From the IMG/VR virus record IMGVR_UViG_3300043409_000904, positions 1 through 51,863 of that record: a stretch of 51,863 nucleotides of DNA; one strand, given 5' to 3'. This stretch comes from a virus. This document shows, one piece after another, positions 32,270 to 39,731 of this stretch (its first letter is position 1; the number at the start of each line of letters is the position of its first letter). The translations under genes and the position numbers were made by a program. The notes under the pieces are model-generated. The model was given only the letters and a program-made list of their open reading frames with translations, was not told the origin of the DNA and made no database searches.

Positions 32270-33314
32270 TAAAAAGTATTTAGATATACTAAAACAAATA
32301 GATAAGGAACACAATGAATTTGGAGATTTACACAAAAACTCTAAAACATTAGTTATTGACGGTCTTAATACTTTCATTCGTTCCTGGTCAACTGCACCAA
32401 ATCTTAATGATAATGGTGACCACATTGGAGGAATAGTCGGTACTTTAAAAAGTATCGGCTACGCCATCCGAACCATCAACCCAACACGCGTTGTAATAGT
32501 TTTCGATGGAAAAGCTGGATCGCAAAGTAGAAAAGAAATCTACTCCGGATACAAATCTGAAAGAGGTAAGAACAAAATCAAAATGAGATTGAATCGAGCC
32601 GCATCCGTTGAAATGAATCCAGAAGAAGAGAGTGAATCTATGAAACGGCAGATGTCCGCATTGGGTGATTTACTTTCAACTCTACCCGTTACAATTATGA
32701 TATATGATGGGATAGAAGCCGATGATGCGATGGCATATATTGCAACTACTTTACGAAAAGATGGCGAGAAAGTAGTAATTATGAGTTCTGATAAAGATTT
32801 CTTACAATTGATAAACAAAGATGTTAGTGTATATTCTCCATCAAAAAAGAAAATGTATACCATAAAAGAAGTAATTGAGGAATACGGATTTCATCCACAT
32901 AATTTCATTAATTTCAGAATGATTGATGGTGATAAATCCGATAATGTAGAAGGTATACCGGGATTGGGTATAAAAACTATTTTAAAAGCATTCCCAATAC
33001 TTGTAGAAGAAACGGTACATACTACTGAATCTATGTTAGAGTACATTTCAACTTTACCAAAAAAATCAAAAGCACACGATTTATTTGAAAATAATTTGGA
33101 AATCTTAAAAAGAAATCGTAAATTGATGCAGTTATCCGAACCATCATTTAGTGGAAATCTACGTATGAAAATTATGGATAGATATGATGAATCTACTCCA
33201 AAATTTGATAAACAAGGTTTTTTAAAAGTAGGATTAAAACATCGTATTTTGGATGGGTTTACAAATGTTACGGACTGGATGCAATCTACATTTGGTTATA
33301 TTGCAAAGTTTTAA
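32256..33314 (+). CDS. rnh: RNase H / 5'-3' exonuclease (T4 Rnh-like)
   Basis: A 352-aa protein; I take the ATG at 32256 rather than an upstream TTG, since it overlaps uvsX by only 14 bases. It belongs to the FEN/5'-3' exonuclease family like T4 RNase H (305 aa). Signs are LVIDGLNTFIRSW near the start, VVIVFDGKAGSQSRKEIYSG, YDGIEADDAMAYIATTL, VVIMSSDKDFLQL, FRMIDGDKSDNVEGIPGLGI and KTILKAF (helix-hairpin-helix). The metal-binding Asp residues are all present. It removes RNA primers and flaps on the lagging strand. It lies between uvsX and the GroES-type chaperonin gene in the replication block. Confidence 0.88.
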   Translation: MSQINKKYLDILKQIDKEHNEFGDLHKNSKTLVIDGLNTFIRSWSTAPNLNDNGDHIGGIVGTLKSIGYAIRTINPTRVVIVFDGKAGSQSRKEIYSGYKSERGKNKIKMRLNRAASVEMNPEEESESMKRQMSALGDLLSTLPVTIMIYDGIEADDAMAYIATTLRKDGEKVVIMSSDKDFLQLINKDVSVYSPSKKKMYTIKEVIEEYGFHPHNFINFRMIDGDKSDNVEGIPGLGIKTILKAFPILVEETVHTTESMLEYISTLPKKSKAHDLFENNLEILKRNRKLMQLSEPSFSGNLRMKIMDRYDESTPKFDKQGFLKVGLKHRILDGFTNVTDWMQSTFGYIAKF

Positions 33315-33338
33315 ATAGTTAAATTAATAAAAACAGTT

Positions 33339-33644
33339 ATGGAAGAAGTATTAGTGAAACCGTTAGGTGATAGGGTATTATTATCTGAAACGGATGCTGG
33401 AGAGCAAAAAACTCCAAGTGGCATTATTATACCAGATAGTGCGAAAACGGAAGATATTAAAACCGCTAAAGTGGTTGCAATCGGCCCTGGAATATACACC
33501 GCAAGTGGTACTTTGATACCAATGAGCGTATCAGTGAATGATATCGTAATGATACCACCATACCATCAAGGTACAGAGGTTAAATTAAATGGTAAAAAAT
33601 ACCTATTAATGCGAGAATCAGAAATATTAATGATTAAACAATAA
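33339..33644 (+). CDS. groES: GroES-type co-chaperonin
   Basis: A 101-aa protein with the full GroES pattern: VKPLGDRVLLSE, a mobile loop (ETDAGEQKTPSGIIIPDSA), VVAIGPGIYTASG, VNDIVMIPPYHQGTEVKL and KKYLLMRESEILMI. T4 uses gp31, a distant functional relative of 111 aa, whereas this one is recognisable as a cellular-type GroES, so it was probably taken from a bacterial host. It should cap the host GroEL during folding of phage proteins, above all the major capsid protein. The start has the GTTATG context. It stands among replication genes, which suggests early expression. Confidence 0.9.
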   Translation: MEEVLVKPLGDRVLLSETDAGEQKTPSGIIIPDSAKTEDIKTAKVVAIGPGIYTASGTLIPMSVSVNDIVMIPPYHQGTEVKLNGKKYLLMRESEILMIKQ

Positions 33645-33657
33645 ATAAAAAAATCAC

Positions 33658-33663
33658 GGAGGA
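33658..33663 (+). promoter_or_regulatory. Shine-Dalgarno-like site GGAGGA
   Basis: GGAGGA lies 8 nt before the ATG at 33672. It is the clearest Shine-Dalgarno-like site I noted; most genes here have only A/T-rich upstream sequence or GTTATG. Confidence 0.5.
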
Positions 33664-33671
33664 AACAAATT

Positions 33672-33890
33672 ATGCCAATGAAGTGTATTAAATCAATAAA
33701 AGAAACCCCAAATACAAAATTGGGTATAATATTACGAGTTAAAGATTCGGAAGCCGATGAAAAAGTAACCAAAGGTAATTGGCAATATATTCCTAAATCC
33801 GAATGGAAGGAATCAACTCGCAAATCAAAAAGCGACCAAGCAGAGATTAAATCAAAAAAACAATCAAAGAAACAAAAAGCTGAAGCATAA
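33672..33890 (+). CDS. Small basic hypothetical protein
   Basis: A 72-aa protein. It starts MPMKCIKSIKETPNTKLGII and has a small domain with GNWQYIPKSEWKES, followed by a very basic C-terminal tail (RKSKSDQAEIKSKKQSKKQ). The first part resembles a short beta domain; the tail would bind nucleic acid. It is preceded by a Shine-Dalgarno-like site and its stop codon shares a base with the helicase ATG, so it is coupled to gp41. I do not recognise it; a helper of the helicase or primosome is a guess. Confidence 0.5.
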   Translation: MPMKCIKSIKETPNTKLGIILRVKDSEADEKVTKGNWQYIPKSEWKESTRKSKSDQAEIKSKKQSKKQKAEA

Positions 33891-35248
33891 TGGAAGCAAC
33901 CGATACACTCGTCAAATATGGGCAATCGTATCAATCGCGAGTTGTTACTTCCTTAATTACAGATGTCAAATTTTTAGAACAGGTATCGGAAATTACCAAA
34001 GAAGAGTTTTTTGAGTCCGATGCAAACAGGTGGATAGTACGTTCTGTCATAGATTACTTTAATGATTATAGAAATGTTCCTACAATGGAAGTTTTTAAAA
34101 TTAAAATAGGTGAAATTGAAGATAAAGTATTAAAGCAAACTGCAATAGAACAACTAAAAACTGTTTATTTGCAAGTAGGTTCGACTGATTTAGAATATGT
34201 AAAAAAAGAATACTTAACGTTTTGTAAAAATCAAAAAGTTAAAGAGGCATTGCTTAAATCGGTTGATTTACTTAAAATAGGTCAATATGATAAAATAGTT
34301 GATTTAATGAACGCTGCATCCAAAGTTGGAGTTGAATCCGATTTGGGATTAGACTATATTGAAAACTTTGAATCGATAATGGAGGATGTTAAAAGAAACT
34401 CCGTATCAACCGGTTGGGATGTAGTGGATGAACTAATGGATGGTGGATTAGGCCCCGGTGAATTGGGGGTAGTTATGGCGCCATCTGGAATTGGTAAGAC
34501 TTGGTTTTTATCAAAGATAGCGTGTGAGGCAATGAGAAGAGGTATGAATGTGCTACATTATAGTTTAGAATTATCAGAAAACTATGTTGGACAACGATAT
34601 ACTACAATCTTAACCGGAATACAAACATCCGAACATAAAGCTAGGAAAGAAGAGATTATTAGAAAAATAAAAGCAGTTCCAGGAAGAGTTCGTATTAAGT
34701 ATTATCCTCCACAATTCGCATCTTCAAAAACATTATCATCTCATATTGAAAAATTAAGAGCAACTGGGTTCAACCCACAGTTAATAATAATAGATTATGC
34801 GGATTTACTTAAATCATCTGATAAAGGTAGAGATGGTGCATACGCTGAATTGGGTGGAATTTATGAAGAATTGCGGGGATTAAGTGGAACTGCGTTGATA
34901 CCAATTTGGACTGCAACTCAAACAAATAGAGCCGCCATAGATCACGAAATTATTCAAGCGGATTCGGTTGGTGATTCATATAAGAAAGTACAAACTGCCG
35001 ATTTCATTATGAGTGTTAGTAGAAAAACTAAGGATAAGTTATCAAATACGGGTCGTATTCACATCGTTAAGAATCGATTTGGACCTGATGGTATGACATT
35101 TCCGGCAAAGATTGATACATTTCACGGTATTATGGATGTTTTTGCGAGTAATTCTACCGATGGGGTAAGTGCGACTAGAGATAGTAAAAATGGAGAAGGT
35201 TTAGAAAAGAAACTACTACATAAAAAATATGTAGACAATATGGGATAA
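33890..35248 (+). CDS. gp41: Replicative DNA helicase gp41
   Basis: A 452-aa DnaB-like helicase (T4 gp41 is 475 aa). The N-terminal helical domain (1-150) is followed by GLGPGELGVVMAPSGIGKTW with Walker A residues 197-204, LHYSLELSENYVGQRYTTIL, Walker B LIIIDYADLLKSS, IPIWTATQTNRAA and the C-terminal IHIVKNRFGPDGMTFPAKID. It unwinds DNA at the fork as a hexamer. It is coupled to the gene before it by a one-base overlap. Its 3' end (LLHKKYVDNMG) is duplicated 784 bp further on, after the methyltransferase gene, which shows a rearrangement here. Confidence 0.92.
   Translation: MEATDTLVKYGQSYQSRVVTSLITDVKFLEQVSEITKEEFFESDANRWIVRSVIDYFNDYRNVPTMEVFKIKIGEIEDKVLKQTAIEQLKTVYLQVGSTDLEYVKKEYLTFCKNQKVKEALLKSVDLLKIGQYDKIVDLMNAASKVGVESDLGLDYIENFESIMEDVKRNSVSTGWDVVDELMDGGLGPGELGVVMAPSGIGKTWFLSKIACEAMRRGMNVLHYSLELSENYVGQRYTTILTGIQTSEHKARKEEIIRKIKAVPGRVRIKYYPPQFASSKTLSSHIEKLRATGFNPQLIIIDYADLLKSSDKGRDGAYAELGGIYEELRGLSGTALIPIWTATQTNRAAIDHEIIQADSVGDSYKKVQTADFIMSVSRKTKDKLSNTGRIHIVKNRFGPDGMTFPAKIDTFHGIMDVFASNSTDGVSATRDSKNGEGLEKKLLHKKYVDNMG
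35202..35244 (+). repeat. Direct repeat copy 1, end of gp41 gene
   Basis: Last codons of gp41. Copy 2 is at 35986-36028. 35210-35244 is identical to 35994-36028 (35 bp); the match extends back to 35202 with two differences. The period is 784 bp. Confidence 0.92.
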
Positions 35249-35251
35249 GTT

Positions 35252-35977
35252 ATGAAATTATTACTAGGAGATTGTTTAGATAAACTTAAAGAATTGGATG
35301 ATAATAGTATTGACCATATTATAAGTGATTGGCCCTTCTATGGTGTTGTTAAAGAAGATTGGGATAACCAATGGAATAATTTAGATGAGTATTTAGATTG
35401 GGCTGAAACGATTATCATTGAATACAAACGAATTGTTAAAGAAGGTGGTAATGTTGTAATCTTCACAGGTAGACAATACAACAGACATATTTGTACTATT
35501 TTGGATAAGTATTTTACTGAAAAACGAATTATAATTTGGAGTAGAAAACGGGCATTCAATTCATCAAGAGGAAACGCATTATCAAGTGGATATGAACCTA
35601 TATGTTATTATACAAATGGTGACAAAGGTACATTTAATACTATAAAGATAAAACCAAATACAACTCGAAAAGAATACACAGAGGGTATATTAAAAGAGGG
35701 TATAACTTTAAGTGATGTTTGGGATGATATATCAGCTTTACCACATAATAGTAAAGAAAAACTAAATCATCCAACACAAAAACCCTACAAACTGATTGAA
35801 AGATTAGTTTTGATGTTATCTAACGAGGGAAATGTGATATTGGATAATTTTGCAGGTAGTGGAACACTTGGTGAGGTTTGTATAAATACGAATAGAGAAT
35901 GTATCCTTATTGAAAAGGATGTTGAGTATTTTGAGTTGATTAAAAATAGATTAGATAAGTATAAGTTTTTTCAGTAA
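35252..35977 (+). CDS. Beta-class DNA methyltransferase, DWPF motif
   Basis: A 241-aa N4C/N6A-type methyltransferase of beta order: motif IV near the N-terminus (SDWPFYG, residues 25-31), then WSRKRAFNSSRGNALSSGYE, HPTQKP (173-178) and the SAM-binding ILDNFAGSGTLGEVC (198-204 for DNFAGSG). It starts MKLLLGDCLDKLKEL, the usual opening of this family. The catalytic motif normally reads DPPY or SPPY; Trp replaces the first Pro here, which is rare. It lies alone between two copies of the end of the gp41 gene and starts with a GTTATG context, so it looks like an inserted cassette. A solitary methyltransferase could protect phage DNA from host restriction. Confidence 0.82.
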   Translation: MKLLLGDCLDKLKELDDNSIDHIISDWPFYGVVKEDWDNQWNNLDEYLDWAETIIIEYKRIVKEGGNVVIFTGRQYNRHICTILDKYFTEKRIIIWSRKRAFNSSRGNALSSGYEPICYYTNGDKGTFNTIKIKPNTTRKEYTEGILKEGITLSDVWDDISALPHNSKEKLNHPTQKPYKLIERLVLMLSNEGNVILDNFAGSGTLGEVCINTNRECILIEKDVEYFELIKNRLDKYKFFQ

Positions 35978-35985
35978 GGATTAAA

Positions 35986-36028
35986 TAGAAATAAAACTAC
36001 TACATAAAAAATATGTAGACAATATGGG
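35986..36028 (+). repeat. Direct repeat copy 2, remnant of gp41 3' end
   Basis: In the gp41 frame this copy reads IEIKLLHKKYVDNMG and then TAA, and the next gene's ATG (36032) overlaps that stop by one base. It is a remnant of the old gp41 end after insertion of the methyltransferase. Confidence 0.9.
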
Positions 36029-36031
36029 TTA

Positions 36032-37087
36032 ATGGTAAATTACGATAGTTTTAGTAAATTCATAGAAAATGATACTTTGGCATTGGAGTATCACAGAATA
36101 AGCAGAGATATAACTACTATCACAGATAGGGTGTATGCTGAAAATGTGATATTCCAATATCATAGGAAAGAAGGATTTCCACACTATAACGTTAATAACC
36201 ATAATAAGTTATCACAATTGAAATCATTAATTAATTTTGATGAAAACACAATATATGGGGATGGTAAATTAAACCAAACTATGCATTGCTTATCGTTAGC
36301 TTGGACTTATTTCCCGCATTGGGTAGAAGTTTTGTGTGGTAGTAGTAAAATGAGACCGATTGATTATTGGAATGATGATAAAAAATTAAAAGAAATTATT
36401 AGAAAAACGTGGGATTGGCAAGTTAAGCATGGGAATGGTACATTTACACTAAATAGATTACGACAAAACTTTAAGATATATGGTGGAAACCAATCGGTTA
36501 GTAATTTTAGACCATCGGTAGCCAAATGGATATACAATACATATGGTGGAGATACGGTATGGGATATGAGTTGTGGATGGGGCGGGAGATTGATAGGATT
36601 TTTGGCAAGTAATTGTAAAACATACATAGGTACTGATCCATCTACAAAGACGTATGAAGGGTTATTACAAATAAAAGATGAACTAAATTTTTTTAATAAA
36701 GAAATTATCTTACATAAATTAGGTTCGGAAGAATTTGTACCTGAAAGTGAAAGTTTGGATTTATGTTTTACATCTCCTCCATATTTTGATACAGAAAAGT
36801 ATTCAGAGGAACTTACACAATCTTACAAAAAGTATCCAAACGAAAGCGATTGGATAGATGGGTTTTTAACAAAGACTATTATAAACTGCCATATTGGTTT
36901 AAAAGTGGGTGGTAAGATGCTAATAAACATAGCAAATACACCAAAGTATAAACAAATTGAAAGTGAAACTATTAGAATTGCCGAAGAAATTGGATTTGAA
37001 AAAACAGATATACTATATATGATACTATCATCCGTAGCCGGTAAGGGTAATAAACTTGAACCAATATTTGTATTTACCAAAAAATAA
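36032..37087 (+). CDS. SPPYF methyltransferase-like protein, paralogue 1
   Basis: A 351-aa protein. A variable N-terminal part (1-150) precedes a SAM-dependent methyltransferase core: VWDMSCGWGGRLIGFLAS (motif I, about 177-193), YIGTDPSTKTYEG, SLDLCFTSPPYFDTEKYSEE (motif IV, SPPYF 248-252), TQSYKKYPNESDWIDGF, and GLKVGGKMLINIANTP. Motif I before motif IV is the alpha or gamma order. Two more members of the family lie at 41718 and 43732; all share FxPxxAK, a GWG motif I, and SPPYF followed by Y-S and a QS pair. SPPY is typical of N4-cytosine methyltransferases; the true reaction is unknown. Its ATG overlaps a remnant gp41 stop. Confidence 0.72.
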   Translation: MVNYDSFSKFIENDTLALEYHRISRDITTITDRVYAENVIFQYHRKEGFPHYNVNNHNKLSQLKSLINFDENTIYGDGKLNQTMHCLSLAWTYFPHWVEVLCGSSKMRPIDYWNDDKKLKEIIRKTWDWQVKHGNGTFTLNRLRQNFKIYGGNQSVSNFRPSVAKWIYNTYGGDTVWDMSCGWGGRLIGFLASNCKTYIGTDPSTKTYEGLLQIKDELNFFNKEIILHKLGSEEFVPESESLDLCFTSPPYFDTEKYSEELTQSYKKYPNESDWIDGFLTKTIINCHIGLKVGGKMLINIANTPKYKQIESETIRIAEEIGFEKTDILYMILSSVAGKGNKLEPIFVFTKK

Positions 37088-37255
37088 AGATAAGTATAAA
37101 AATTAAATAAAAAGTGTTAATAAATATTTTAAAAAAAGTGTATTTTTTCTTTCTAAAATAAGGACGTATACCAAAAGACTTGATATTTATGAGTACATTT
37201 TTAGGTTTTCCTGAAAAAATATCTATACACTTTAAAATAAAAAAAATAAAAAAAA
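37088..37255 (+). promoter_or_regulatory. AT-rich leader of the ribonucleotide reductase gene
   Basis: A 168-nt gap, almost pure A/T. It holds a late-like motif ATATTTATG (37183-37191), 64 nt before the ATG, a small hairpin around 37197-37217, and an outer inverted repeat AAAGTGTA (37135-37142) / TACACTTT (37226-37233). I see no cobalamin riboswitch box although the gene product is probably B12-dependent. Confidence 0.3.
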
Positions 37256-39112
37256 ATGGACATTTCAAACAAAATTTTATCGGACATTACGGTCTATATG
37301 AAATACTCAAAGTATAATCCTGAATTAAATAGGAGAGAAACTTGGGAAGAGTTGGTTACTAGAAATATGAATATGCATATTAAAAAGTACCCACATTTAG
37401 AAGCAGAGATTAGAGAGAATTACAAATTTGTTTATAATAAGCAAATTTTACCATCAATGCGTTCAATGCAGTTTGCAGGAAAGCCAATTGAGATAAGTCC
37501 AAATAGAATTTACAATTGTGCATTTGCACCAATTGATGATTGGAGAGTATTTTCTGAAATTATGTTTCTTCTTTTAGGTGGAACGGGCGTTGGGTATTCC
37601 GTACAAAAACATCACGTGGATGCTCTACCTGAAATAAGAAAACCATCAACCGAAAAGACAAGAAGATTTCTAATAGGTGATTCAATTGAAGGATGGGCGG
37701 ATGCAATATCTGTATTGGTTAAAGCATACTTTTTTGGTGGATCGAAGCCTGTTTTTGATTTTAGAGATATCAGACAAAAAGGAGCTAAATTAGTAACATC
37801 GGGAGGTAAAGCACCTGGGCCACAACCCCTAAAAGAGTGTTTAATCAAATTAGAAGGAATTTTAGATACACACACTGATGGTGATAGATTATCACCAATT
37901 GAAGTGCATGATATGGTTTGTCATATTGCAGATGCAGTATTGGCAGGTGGTATTCGTAGAGCAGCCCTAATTTCATTATTCTCCGCAACAGATGAGGATA
38001 TGATTAGTTGTAAGAGTGGGGATTGGTGGGAAAATAATCCACAAAGAGGTAGAGCAAACAACTCTGCGGTATTGATGAGACATAAAATAGATAAAAATTA
38101 TTTTATGGATTTATGGAAAAGAATTGAGGCAAGTGGTGCAGGTGAACCGGGCATCTACCTATCAAATGATAAAGATTGGGGAACTAACCCTTGTTGTGAA
38201 ATCGCATTAAGACCTTTTCAATTCTGTAATTTATGTGAAGTGAATGTAAGTGATGTTAGCACTCAAGAAGAATTAAATGATAGAGTTAAAGCAGCATCAT
38301 TCGTAGGAACATTGCAGGCGGGTTATACAGATTTTCATTACCTAAGACCTATTTGGCAGAGAACAACTGAAAAGGATGCCCTAATTGGTATATCTATGAC
38401 AGGTATAGGAAGTGGTGCGGTATTGAAATTGGATATGAAAGCGGCATCTAAAGTTGTTAAAGCAGAAAACAAAAGATTAGCAGAGATACTAAATATTAAT
38501 GTATCTGCAAGAACTACAACTGTAAAACCTGCTGGAACTACTTCATTAACATTAGGTACATCATCGGGAATACACGCGTGGCACAATGATTACTATATTC
38601 GTAGAGTTAGGGTTGGTAAAAATGAATCAATTTATACACATTTATTAATAAATCATCCAGAATTAGTTGAAGATGAATATTTTAGACCACATGATACGGC
38701 GGTTATTGGGATACCACAGAAGGCACCTGATACTGCGATATTCAGAACGGAATCACCTATTCAACTTTTAGAAAGAGTTAAGAAAGTTCATTCGGAGTGG
38801 ATTAAACCTGGACACAGATCTGGAAATAATACACACAATGTATCCGCGACAGTTTCTATAAGAGAGCACGAATGGGATGCAGTTGGTGAGTGGATGTGGG
38901 AAAATAAGGAGTTTTATAATGGATTATCGGTATTACCATATAATGGTGGAAGTTATATTCAGGCTCCGTTTGAAGATTGTACTAAGGAAAAATACGAAGA
39001 ACTAATGAAAGCATTGAAAGATGTTGATTTGAGTAAAGTAATTGAATTAGAAGATAATACCGATTTGAGTGGGGAATTAGCCTGCGCTGGTGGAGCGTGT
39101 GAAATAAAATAA
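37256..39112 (+). CDS. nrdJ: Class II (B12-dependent) ribonucleotide reductase
   Basis: A 618-aa protein of the monomeric ribonucleoside-triphosphate reductase type (Lactobacillus enzyme 739 aa). Residues agree well: Cys88 (NRIYNCAFAP) and Cys324 as redox pair, Cys313 as thiyl radical with Glu315 (NPCCEIALRPFQFC; the 11-residue Cys spacing equals Cys408-Cys419 of the Lactobacillus enzyme), the PAGTTS loop, and a C-terminal CAGGAC (610-615) as shuttle pair. It needs adenosylcobalamin and makes dNTPs without oxygen or a NrdB subunit; none is seen here. The thioredoxin gene 175 nt downstream would be its reductant. T4 itself uses class I NrdAB. Confidence 0.88.
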   Translation: MDISNKILSDITVYMKYSKYNPELNRRETWEELVTRNMNMHIKKYPHLEAEIRENYKFVYNKQILPSMRSMQFAGKPIEISPNRIYNCAFAPIDDWRVFSEIMFLLLGGTGVGYSVQKHHVDALPEIRKPSTEKTRRFLIGDSIEGWADAISVLVKAYFFGGSKPVFDFRDIRQKGAKLVTSGGKAPGPQPLKECLIKLEGILDTHTDGDRLSPIEVHDMVCHIADAVLAGGIRRAALISLFSATDEDMISCKSGDWWENNPQRGRANNSAVLMRHKIDKNYFMDLWKRIEASGAGEPGIYLSNDKDWGTNPCCEIALRPFQFCNLCEVNVSDVSTQEELNDRVKAASFVGTLQAGYTDFHYLRPIWQRTTEKDALIGISMTGIGSGAVLKLDMKAASKVVKAENKRLAEILNINVSARTTTVKPAGTTSLTLGTSSGIHAWHNDYYIRRVRVGKNESIYTHLLINHPELVEDEYFRPHDTAVIGIPQKAPDTAIFRTESPIQLLERVKKVHSEWIKPGHRSGNNTHNVSATVSIREHEWDAVGEWMWENKEFYNGLSVLPYNGGSYIQAPFEDCTKEKYEELMKALKDVDLSKVIELEDNTDLSGELACAGGACEIK

Positions 39113-39114
39113 TT

Positions 39115-39312
39115 GTGAATTATAATAATGATTATACTAATGAGTTATATTACATTGAAGATGGTAAGGTGGTATTTACCCCTTACCATCATATTCAACG
39201 AGGTTTCTGTTGTGGGAACGGCTGCCGTCATTGTCCATATTATCCGAAACACATAAAAGAAAATACAAATTTAAAAAATAAAAATTATGACAACAATAGT
39301 GAAAAAATTTAG
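39115..39312 (+). CDS. DUF5522 cysteine-rich small protein
   Basis: A 65-aa protein starting with GTG 2 nt after the nrdJ stop. It shows YYIEDGKVVFTPYHHIQRG, then FCCGNGCRHCPYYPKH: the CC-x3-CRHCPY signature of DUF5522, a family I know from Bacteroidota genomes. Four Cys and a His probably bind a metal or a cluster. Its last 26 bases overlap the thioredoxin gene. The function is unknown; its place between a cobalamin-dependent reductase and thioredoxin suggests a redox or metal-related role. It is one of the best hints of the host group. Confidence 0.75.
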   Translation: MNYNNDYTNELYYIEDGKVVFTPYHHIQRGFCCGNGCRHCPYYPKHIKENTNLKNKNYDNNSEKI

Positions 39313-39550
39313 TGCTACGTGGTGTGGTCCTTGTAGAATGTTATCACCTATGATGGAGAGCATTAAACCATCATATAGTGGTGTAAAATTTGAAGAAATT
39401 GATATTGATGAATATTCGGATATAGCAGAGAAATACGGAGTTAAATCAGTACCAACTGTAATCATCGAAAAAAATGGCGTTGAAGTAAATCGTTTTGTTG
39501 GAGTTCAATCAGCAATGACATATAGAAACGCAATAAACGAAACTTTATAA
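39287..39550 (+). CDS. trxA: Thioredoxin
   Basis: An 87-aa thioredoxin, slightly shorter than the usual 105-109 aa because the first beta strand and helix are missing. It has FSATWCGPCRMLSPMM with the WCGPC active site at residues 12-16, EEIDIDEYSDIAEKYGV and KSVPTVIIEKNG with the cis-Pro. It overlaps the DUF5522 gene by 26 bases. It most likely reduces the C-terminal cysteine pair of the class II ribonucleotide reductase encoded just upstream. It acts in the cytoplasm; no signal peptide is seen. Confidence 0.9.
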   Translation: MTTIVKKFSATWCGPCRMLSPMMESIKPSYSGVKFEEIDIDEYSDIAEKYGVKSVPTVIIEKNGVEVNRFVGVQSAMTYRNAINETL

Positions 39551-39568
39551 AATCAAATAATAAATGTT

Positions 39569-39727
39569 ATGTCAAACGAAGAACTAATTGAAGAAATACT
39601 AATGGAAGCCGATATGTACGGATTACGTGCAGAAGTTTTAGAAACGGCTAGAAAGTATATGGAAACCGAAAAAACAATGGATAGGGTGCATATATATGAA
39701 TTGGCATTTTGTGATTGGGTAAAATAG
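39569..39727 (+). CDS. Small hypothetical acidic protein
   Basis: A 52-aa ORF with GTTATG start context, 18 nt after the thioredoxin stop and 4 nt before the next gene. Sequence features: MSNEELIEEILMEADMYGLR, then VLETARKYMETE and a C-terminal VHIYELAFCDWVK. It is acidic and helical. The EADxYGLRxEVxxxA pattern recurs, as far as I recall, in short phage proteins. It is supported by tight packing and coding-like composition, not by a known function. Confidence 0.6.
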   Translation: MSNEELIEEILMEADMYGLRAEVLETARKYMETEKTMDRVHIYELAFCDWVK

Positions 39728-39731
39728 TTAT

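Noticed and set aside
35202-36028. The 35-bp direct repeats as phage attachment sites or transposon target duplication
   Set aside because: No integrase or transposase is present and the repeat is the coding 3' end of gp41; a recombination scar from insertion of the methyltransferase explains it better.
37088-37255. Cobalamin riboswitch before the B12-dependent reductase gene
   Set aside because: The gap is almost pure A/T and I see no B12 box or conserved core, and it is too short for the usual riboswitch.
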